A stretch of 64,000 nt of DNA from Psococerastis gibbosa. Taxonomy: Eukaryota; Arthropoda; Insecta; Psocodea; Psocidae. Positions 56,738 to 64,000 of the stretch are shown here, piece after piece. The position numbers and the translations under genes were made by a program. The stretch is from the NCBI GenBank assembly GCA_963971405.1, contig OZ020486.1, positions 27,799,419 to 27,863,418 of the forward strand. Direction: 5' to 3'. How positions within the stretch are numbered: the stretch's first letter is position 1; every line of letters starts with the position of its first letter. The notes beneath the pieces are model-generated. The model saw only the letters and a list, made by a program, of their open reading frames with translations. It searched no databases and was not told the DNA's origin.

Positions 56738-59700
56738 ATGAGTGCAGTTAATTTTCCATCGTCGTCGCCGATAAAGTCAGTTACTAATGATGAACCTATT
56801 GACGTTGGTTCTAAAGCAGAAGGAGACATGGCTTCAGGAAACGGTACAGATAGTGTTCGACCAGAAGACAACGTAACCAATGGCACGAATACAGCAAGAT
56901 CAAGTATTTCTATTGGTTCTGAAGTTGTATCAGGCAATAGAAGTCGATCTCGCAGCAGATCAGCAAGTACCCAACCAGCTTCACCTGGTAAAATGAAGCC
57001 ATCTGGTAGTCGTGGCAGTCGTTCTCCATCTGAAGGAGAGAGGAGCAGATCTCGTTCTAGAAGTGCGTCAGCAGGTTCAAGGAAGTCTCGGTCACGTAGT
57101 CCGTCTGTGCATTCGGAGACTGTTAGAAAATTGAGGTCACGGAGCGGCTCCGCGCAGTCCGCTAATGGCAATAGAAGCCGATCTACAAGTAGCCAGCCGG
57201 TATCGCCTGGTGAAAAAAAATTGCTTGGTAATCGCTCTCCATCAGGAGAAAAAAGGAACAGGTCCCGGTCTAGGAGTGTCTCTATAGGGTCGGGAAAGTC
57301 TCGGTCAAGGAGTGGATCTGCTCATTCTAGATCTGCTCGGTCCCGAAGTGGCTCAGCACGATCAAGCATTGGCCGTAAACGCCGATCTCGCAGTAACTCA
57401 GCTAATAGCCAGCCGGTGTCTCCAGGACATAGAAAAAGATCTGCCAGTCGAGGCAGTCGTTCTCCATCAGAAGGAAGAAGAAGCAGGTCCCGTTCAAGGA
57501 GTGGATCTGCCAGAAAAGCACGGTCACGTAGTGGCTCTGCACGATCCAAATCGCCAGCCAGTTCCGTTGGCTCACGCAGGTCTCGTTCACGAAGTGGATC
57601 AAGAGCACCGCGTAAGCCGCGTTCACGCAGTGGCTCGAGTCGTTCTCGAAGTCGTTCAAGGTCCAGAGCTTCATCTGGTTCCATGCACTCAAGGCGAAGA
57701 CAAAGTGGCTCGCGGTCCAGAAGTCGTAGTCGGTCAGGGTCCCGAAGGCGAACACGTTCCCACAGCGGATCGGTCCGATCGAGGTCCAGGAGTGGGTCGC
57801 CAGATGAAGATATTGGCAGACAGAAAAGAAAGAAGCAGGTATTGTCTGATTCCGATAACGAAGAAGACGATGGAGTTAAAAGAAGGAAAGTGGATGATGA
57901 AGAAGACCAGCTAGAGGTTAAAGAAGTAGATGAGGCTATTCCCGAGGGTGAAGCCGGTGCTGAAGGCGGGGCCTTACCACAAGTCTCCGATGATGATTCT
58001 GACGAAGGTGTTGATAGGCGTGGAGGAAAAGGGTGAGTTGTGTCATTCAGTACTGTACTACAGATCCACTCTGCAATTGAACATAGTTCGGATGTTAACG
58101 TCGATATGTAATTTCAACACCTAACCCGTAAATTTGCCAAGGCCATGCTAAGTCGCTGGCGCAGGCAAATAACATTCGTATGTATTTAAAATAATTGAAC
58201 TGCTTAGTATGATAGTACTGTATATGTACAATATTATTGGTATCTTACAGGGATGATGGAGGCTCGGACTTTGATCTCATGATGGCAAAGAAGAAAGAAG
58301 AACAAACTAAACGAAGAAGGAGAAAAGACTTTGATATGATAAATGACAATGATGACATCATTGCTCAGTTGTTATCTGACATGAAGCATGCTGCTAGTGT
58401 GAGTATAAAATTATTTCATTCAATGTAACAACAGGACTACAGTAAAACATAAAGCAAATGTTGATAAAGGTTCAGTTTAGCTACCCCTCATAAAATCACA
58501 AAATTTGGTTCTATATCGTTGATTTAGCTTTAAAGAAACCCATTTCCAAATGAATTCAAAGTCGGAAAAGTATAGTTTTTGGGTTACAGCCGAATTTAGT
58601 TAGAATTTTTGCATGGGCAGGTATAGTGACAAATTGCTCATAAAATTTTTTATGGAAGGAACATTGTCAGAGGCATGTAAATAAGACAACCCTTGCTTGA
58701 AATATGAATTCCTTTGCAAATGGCATGTTTTCCTTCCATATTAAAAGCATTTTCATTCGACATTTGATACGGCGGGGTAGCCAAACTGAACCTTTACCCA
58801 AATGTTTTTCACAGATAATGATTTTAGACCCCAAAACAACATAACTCCCTTAGCCATGGGACTGGCTTACGGATTCAACCCTTCCCATAAATTTCTTAAT
58901 CAGGCCAGACGACCACCTAACATTTTTATTGAAATTAATAATTGTATTACTAATTGTAATGAGTATACTACTACTCCATAAACTAAAATGATGATAAAAT
59001 GGTAGCCAAATGTTTACGTGGCACTTGTAGAAAATGTTGGCTGCATTATTCGCGGAGCTGCAAATTCGTACTGTACCCTGGAAAGTATAGCTCAGGGTAG
59101 ATCCCCTGAAAAATTGTGAAAAAAAACATTAAATTACATTGGCGCAAATTCCCAAAATTTCTTGGGAGGGCTTTAGGACCCCAAAACTTTGATCGCCCGG
59201 AGAAAAAAAAATTGATGAATAGGCCACAATTAGGGAGGTTTTACGTATTTTGCAAGCAGTACAGTTGAGACGAATAAATAAATCATGACTTTTTGTTGTT
59301 CTATTACTAAGCCAACCAAACTTACCACTGAGGGGGGCCCGGGGGTCTCCCCCGAAGAAATTGCTTGAAAAAATCGGTCTGAAATATTGGGGTTTTAAGC
59401 ATTTTTAGTAATATCTTTTTGTGAATGTATTCGGTCAATATGTTGATTTTTTTCATGATGTCATGTGAAATAAGCATACCAAGAATTAATTTCCCTTTCT
59501 TTATTGTGGATGGTATTGGCCTTTCGCCTCCACCAGAAATCCTGGGGGGGGGGAGGCTTAGCCCAGGACCCCTCTATTTACGCCAATGTTTGCAAGCAGT
59601 ACAATTGAGATATTATAGCGACGAATAAACCTACCACTGAGGGGGGCCGGGGGTCTCCCTCGGAGAAAAATTTGGAAAAAATAGCCCTCAAGCATTGGGG

Positions 59701-62700
59701 TTTTAAGCATTTTCAGTAATATATTTTTTGTGAAAGTACATTCATATAGCATGTTCAAACACGAAGGCTTGATGCTATGTAAGTTCCATAGTTGAGCCCA
59801 TGGCCAAGCAAGAAATCGTGCGAAGGACAAAGATAGTGTTCTGTATGAACTGCGAGTCTCCTGACACCCTGAAAGGTAGATAAAGAAGGTTTGTAGAATT
59901 TCATACAAAACCTTGCATGAAACATTAGCCTAAAAATTATTGGATCGTAAGATTTGATTATCCCATGTCTTTCTCATCAAACCTGGCTTACCGCTACAAG
60001 GAGTATAGTAGTATAAGAAAAGGAGCACATTTATAAAGTACCCATTCGGGATAGTAGTCATTTCCTCTTACACTTTTATGAAGGATTTTTTGTTCAACAA
60101 TTAATTGTGAATTTTCTAAATTTTTAGGAGGATCGCCGATTTAACGAACAGTTGCAACCAGCGACCAACAAAATAGCAATGCTTCCAACTGTTATGTCGC
60201 AACTTAAAAAACATGATTTGCAGTTGGCTTTTATAGAACACAATGTTCTAAATGTTTTGACTGATTGGCTGGCTCCCATGCCTGATCGTAGTCTTCCCGC
60301 AGTCAGAATCCGCGACAACATATTGAAGCTGCTTTGGGAGTTCCCCCGCGTAGACCAATCCACACTGAAGCAATCTGGCATTGGGAAGGCTGTAATGTAT
60401 TTGTATAAACATCCAAAAGAAACTAAGGAGAATAAGGAGCGCGCCGGAAAGTTAATCAATGAATGGGCACGTCCTATATTTAATCTATCGACTGATTTAA
60501 GGGGTAAGTTAGATATTTTGGTCTGATAATCTTTTTTTTTGTAAAAATTTGCCACTAAAAATCGAAGGAAAGAAATTATTATAGCCTAGTAAAAGAATAA
60601 TATGTATGGTATCTACTTGTAAGGCGCGGTTTCCACCTACCTCTATGTGCAAAATACACATGCGGTGACGTGGTAGCAGATATTATTAATAAAGGCGGGG
60701 TTTCCACCGACCTCTCATTGCAGAATGCAAATGACATTGACGGAAATTTTTGTTTTACTCTATGCCATAGTTAAAATTGATCAATGATCGTGGAGTAAAA
60801 TCACAAACAAACAAACTAAAATTAAAAAATGGCGTCATGGGATATGTCAAGTACAAACATTTTAATAGATTTCTATAAAAAGAAAAATTCAAATTTCCGT
60901 CAATGTCATGTGCATTCTGCAATGAGAGGTCGTCGGAAACCCCGCTTAAGTCTTGAATGTCTGCTACCACGTCACCGTATGTGTATTTTGCACTTAGAGG
61001 TCGGTGGAAACCGCGCCTTAGTATAATAACTTCGTGCATGCATGCTTTGGTTGGTTTTGAAGGTTGCGTAGGTGCCCTCTCTACTCTCTAATCTCTTTCC
61101 TCTCTCATGTCCCAATTTTTAAATATCAGAAATGAGACCGTTTCGATGGAACACATTCCATATTCTTCAATTAAATTAATACTGGGCTTACAAAAATTGC
61201 CTGAGGTTCCAACGGATGTAGTAGTCGGAAGGCTTACGTGCAAAAAATGGCTCCAGCTTGAAGTTTTTATAAAGGAAATTCACTTAGAGGAGTGATAGGG
61301 GACATCATTCTGTACAGACTGAGATGCATCTGTATACGGTAGCTTGTATAAGCCAGAAGAAACTTGGCTTAAAAGATGTCAGTGCGCTACACCCGGAAAA
61401 CTACTTATTTCCAAATGCGAGCGCCATAGTCTTCAGTCGCTCAACCCTCAAATTTCAAAGCATAATTTAATGGCTCATATTTGGTTATAAGAAAGAAGGA
61501 ACGAAAGAAAATTGTCTTTAATTTCCATATGAATAATTTTCTTACAGGTTATATTTCGTGTAGAACGAAAGGTTTTCCGTCCTTCTATGAAAACGTAGGT
61601 AGGGAGCTGTCGACTTCGTCCATTATGTGTTTTTATTTAAAAAAAAAAAATCTAAAAGCATGTGTAGAATTTCATTGGGTATCACGTGAAAAAAGATGAC
61701 GCCGATATCTTGCATAAGTCAGGAGAAATATCGATCCTAAGAGGTCGGTAAGCGTGCCTTGGAAAACCCACCTTAAGCTGAATACGTGCGACATATTGGA
61801 GTCGCTCCACATCTGAGTCTGTACAGGATGATGGCCTTTATCACCCCACTAAGTGATTTTGCTTTGTAAACAAATGCAAATCGGAACCTGTAAGTCTCCG
61901 GACTGTATGCATGTTCCTATCTAACCGATATATATGTATATATACATCTGCAAGGTAATGTAATAAGAATGCTTATGCTTGCTCAAACAATGGCTTAATA
62001 AACTCTCACCCGACGCCATCGATAATAATGTGACTTTTTCGAAGTCAACAGTGCTGCACTCTTAGAAAAAACGTAGACTCACACGCAAAGTTTTTAATTT
62101 AGCTATGAGCCGAGAAGAAAGGCTGCAACGAGATCAAGAACAGTTTACGCAGTTTCGCCGACCTGAAGACGGCCCAAGTAGTAGCACTCCGGAGCGAAAA
62201 GACATCGGGAAAGCTTTCAGAGATGATGGAAAACCACTAAGGCCTGGAGATCGAGGTTGGGTTGCGCGTGCGCGTGTTCCTCATCCTTCGAACAAAGACT
62301 ACGTCAACAGGCCAAGGTGGAAGGTGGACACGGACATAAGCCGGGTAAGTTTAAACGGTGCCAAGTAGTGATTTGTGCCATGTAAGGCCAGCATCATCGC
62401 TCGACTCACCTTTGCCAAGATTGCTCGACCTGACACTACCGACTAGCCCATACAATCAGCTGATCTGCTTCAACACTCTCAGTGGATTCAGGAATTTACT
62501 GCTAAGGAAAAACTCATTAACACAATGAACGCATGATAGAAAATTATATATTATTACATTATCACTCATTGTCTCTTAAGACTGCTACGATTCTCAGAAT
62601 CATCCACCGAACGGATCTTCCTTCTTGCAGTAGTTAAATCATGGTAGCAAAGCACTCATATCGATTGCCCTCTGAGGTGAGACAGGTAATTAGTAATTAT

Positions 62701-63828
62701 ATTATGGTAGGTATTTTCTCATGGGGGGTGACTCGGAGGGATTTAAATAAAAAGGAGGGGAGGAGGAGGGAGGCCCCGTCCCCCAAGCCGCTTCTTTTCT
62801 TACTCACATATTAGGTGCTTTTCAATTTCTCATACATCACAACACTTTTCCACTGAGGTAACGGGTTTCTTCAACAAATCAATACTAAGACCTTTCTCCG
62901 AGCTTGCTGTTCTTCTAGAGGGCCGATCAGCGGAATGCGAGACCGGTCTACAGCTGCGTTCAGCAGGGAAACCGATAAGAAACTAAGTTGTATTGGTTTC
63001 CCCATGCTTATCTTGGCTGTAGACCGATCTCACTCCCGCTGATCCCAGCTATACTCGGAAAGTAGTTACTTAACTTTGTTTTAACATGTTTGGATCATGC
63101 TATGACCAAATGAAGGAGGAAAACTACCAAGTGGCGCATAAGCCATTAGCTCAATTTCAGACAATTTCCTTCTTGGGGAACCACTTTAACCCGCCAAGGC
63201 AGGTACCGTGTAACATAGTACACGACAATAGTCATAAGGTCATAACTCATTACTTCCTGTGGGTAAGCTCGGGTCTACATAAATCAACTTATCTAACATT
63301 CATCCTCCATGAGCGTATACAACTTTTTCTACGCTATCGTTATTGGTATACACACTACACTAAACCAGCCGGTTCCGGTTCAGTTCTGTCCATATGTATC
63401 GCCAGCCGTTGAAAGGAAGGGACAGCTACCTCCTCCCGAAGGGCCATGAAGCCCACAGTAATAACTTCCTTTGCAACAAATCAATGACAATTGTTCTTTA
63501 GAATACATTTTCTACATGTTTATGAGGGGATGCATGAAACCAGAAATTATTATCAATATGGCCCCAACGAAGCGACATACTGCTAATTTAGCTTTTACAG
63601 GAAAAAAGTAAGCTAAGCAAAGGTTTTACTTCACAAGTAGGGCAGTAACCTTTTGGTAGAATATTGGGGAATTTTAGTGACTAAAAGGCTTTTGATATTT
63701 TGCAGACAACTAAGAAACAAATGAACAGGTTTGAGAAGCACATGAAGAATTATATCGACGGCAAAAGAATGAAGCAAGCTCGCCGGGCTGTTGAGATATC
63801 AATTGAAGGAAGGAAAATGGCACTTTAG
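56738..63828 (+). CDS. IWS1: IWS1 transcription elongation factor, 727 aa, five coding exons
   Basis: Nuclear partner of SPT6 on elongating Pol II; couples elongation to splicing, mRNA export and histone marking. Coding exons: 56738-58032, 58251-58398, 60128-60503, 62103-62344 and 63706-63828; all GT-AG, total 727 aa (human 819). Residues about 68-355 are RS/SR repeats, with QPASPG/QPVSPG boxes at 79, 153 and 225 marking three imperfect repeats of about 73 residues. Then acidic stretches ([17 protein letters not shown]). [17 protein letters not shown] starts the conserved part, followed by the TFIIS N-terminal (LW) domain in exon 3: [63 protein letters not shown]. The C-terminal conserved tail has [26 protein letters not shown] and [13 protein letters not shown]. 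The start is the first ATG after the acceptor. Confidence 0.95.
59085..59735. repeat. G-rich dispersed repeat, two adjacent copies
   Basis: Both copies read CCACTGAGGGGGGCC(C)GGGGGTCTCCC, then GAAAAAAT..., ATTGGGGTTTTAAGCATTTT and AGTAATAT...TTTTTGTGAA. Both are preceded by GCAAGCAGTACA(G/A)TTGAGA. The antisense family copy is at 9045-9310. It could be part of a LINE or LTR tail; class unknown. Confidence 0.55.
59271..59316 (-). mobile_element. SINE family 1, 3' tail only
   Basis: AATAAATAAATCATGACTTT then TTGTTCTATTACTAAGCCAACC, the extreme 3' end of the family. It lies inside the first G-rich repeat copy, between GAGACGAATAAA and CCAAACTTACCACTGAGG. Confidence 0.6.
59750..59890. repeat. 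Dispersed repeat (see 51060)
   Basis: AGCATGTTCAAACACGAAGG, CTATGTAAGTTCCATAGTTGAGCCC, GAAATCGTGCGAAGGACAA; collinear with 51140-51260. Confidence 0.45.
60623..61017. mobile_element. Outer MITE of a nested pair (GGCGCGG ends)
   Basis: Left GGCGCGGTTTCCACCTACCT, right AGGTCGGTGGAAACCGCGCC. The next arm blocks also pair: GCAAAATACACATGCGGTGA / ACCGTATGTGTATTTTGC and ACGTGGTAGCAGAT / TGTCTGCTACCACGT. Flanks TAA and TTA. A second MITE occupies its loop (60693-60946). IWS1 intron 3. Confidence 0.85.
60693..60946. mobile_element. Inner MITE of a nested pair, about 254 bp
   Basis: Left AGGCGGGGTTTCCACCGACC, right GAGGTCGTCGGAAACCCCGCT, with TAA on both sides. Arms TCATTGCAGAATGCAAATGA / TCATGTGCATTCTGCAATGA match, and TTTTACTCTATGCC and TTGATCAATGATC follow. 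The plus strand carries a relic ATG frame (60829) reading [19 protein letters not shown]. Confidence 0.85.
61018..62102. other. IWS1 intron 3, right part
   Basis: Runs to the acceptor of exon 4. Contains a short repeat at about 61490-61530 shared with 27695-27740 and an AT hairpin (TATATATGTATATATA near 61929). No exon or RNA gene recognised. Confidence 0.5.
62345..63705. other. IWS1 intron 4
   Basis: Contains the hairpin element at 62925-63044 and a purine-rich patch at 62730-62780. The rest shows nothing recognisable. Confidence 0.55.
62925..63044. mobile_element. Short hairpin element, about 120 bp
   Basis: Left GATCAGCGGAATGCGAGACC with GGTCTACAGC, right GCTGTAGACCGATCTCACTC with CCGCTGATC. 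The loop has GGGAAACCGATAAGA / TATTGGTTTCCCCATGCTTATC, also pairing. MITE-like; only one copy in this window. Confidence 0.6.
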
Positions 63829-64000
63829 TTCCTTTATGGTTGAATTATTAGGATTTCAATTCAGACTTCTTTTAATATGTAAGACCTTTGGAAAGGTCAT
63901 TTATGTACAAATTACAAATGTACGCCTTATGGGGAATTAGTGCGCCTTTCATTTAACATCGGCAAAGTTACCTTTGCCCACTAGGAAGGCAATTTTTAAT
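63829..64000. other. IWS1 3' UTR / right edge
   Basis: Sequence after the IWS1 TAG. No AATAAA is seen before the window ends, so the transcript end probably lies outside. Confidence 0.45.

Larger units (their letters stand above)
58399..60127. other. IWS1 intron 2
   Basis: Contains a SINE tail (59271-59316), two copies of a G-rich repeat (59085-59420 and 59470-59730) and a dispersed repeat (59750-59890). 58440-59080 shows nothing recognisable. Confidence 0.6.

Noticed and set aside
57312..57914. Second long open frame inside the IWS1 RS region, plus antisense frames of 117-147 codons at 56728-57755
   Set aside because: They are frame shadows of the RS-repeat codons; the RS frame connects to conserved IWS1 exons and the others do not.
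1..64000. CRISPR arrays, bacterial operons, ribosome binding sites, phage or viral genes
   Set aside because: Spliced animal genes throughout; repeats are TIR elements, SINEs and LINE fragments, with no regularly spaced direct repeats other than one 93-bp tandem array.

Overview
The window is from an AT-rich animal nuclear genome. Genes are split by GT-AG introns from under 100 bp to about 8.5 kb, and intergenic and intronic DNA is full of small palindromic transposons, tRNA-derived SINEs and decayed non-LTR retrotransposons. All five recognisable genes are conserved eukaryotic housekeeping genes. Gene content, intron style, RTE/jockey-like LINE fragments and Harbinger-type MITEs suggest an invertebrate, probably a protostome such as an arthropod. 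The sequence alone does not fix the species.

Layout: a short plus-strand Cys-rich exon (166-295) may be the 3' end of a gene lying mostly off the left edge. Casein kinase I alpha runs on the minus strand (six coding exons, 18939 down to 4439). MAK16, a ribosome-biogenesis factor, is also minus (eight coding exons, 25898 to 20348). It sits head-to-head, 342 bp between start codons, with the plus-strand cargo lectin LMAN2/VIP36 (six exons, 26241-32829). From 32.8 to 45.2 kb I find no gene, only repeats. INPP5A, type I inositol polyphosphate 5-phosphatase, is minus (55163 to 45186) with two alternative 37-nt exons and a very long last exon. IWS1, a Pol II elongation factor, is plus (56738-63828, five coding exons), head-to-head with INPP5A about 1.6 kb away.

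I assembled each coding sequence by hand from splice sites. All five close in frame: CK1 alpha 330 aa, MAK16 301 aa, LMAN2 329 aa, INPP5A 667 aa, IWS1 727 aa. The genes do not form a pathway. They act in Wnt/circadian kinase signalling, 60S ribosome assembly, ER-Golgi glycoprotein transport, IP3 signal termination and transcription elongation.

The most interesting items are: (i) two equal-length, alternative exons right after the catalytic GDHK motif of INPP5A; (ii) a roughly 270-residue extension between that catalytic domain and a conserved CCVVQ prenylation box; (iii) a group of PIF/Harbinger-like MITEs with TTA/TAA target duplications, including one nested inside another and three carrying the relic start of a shared ORF; (iv) a tRNA-Glu-like SINE family and hairpins built from inverted tRNA-like box B sequences. 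I see no CRISPR array, operon, bacterial feature or clearly new multi-gene system.
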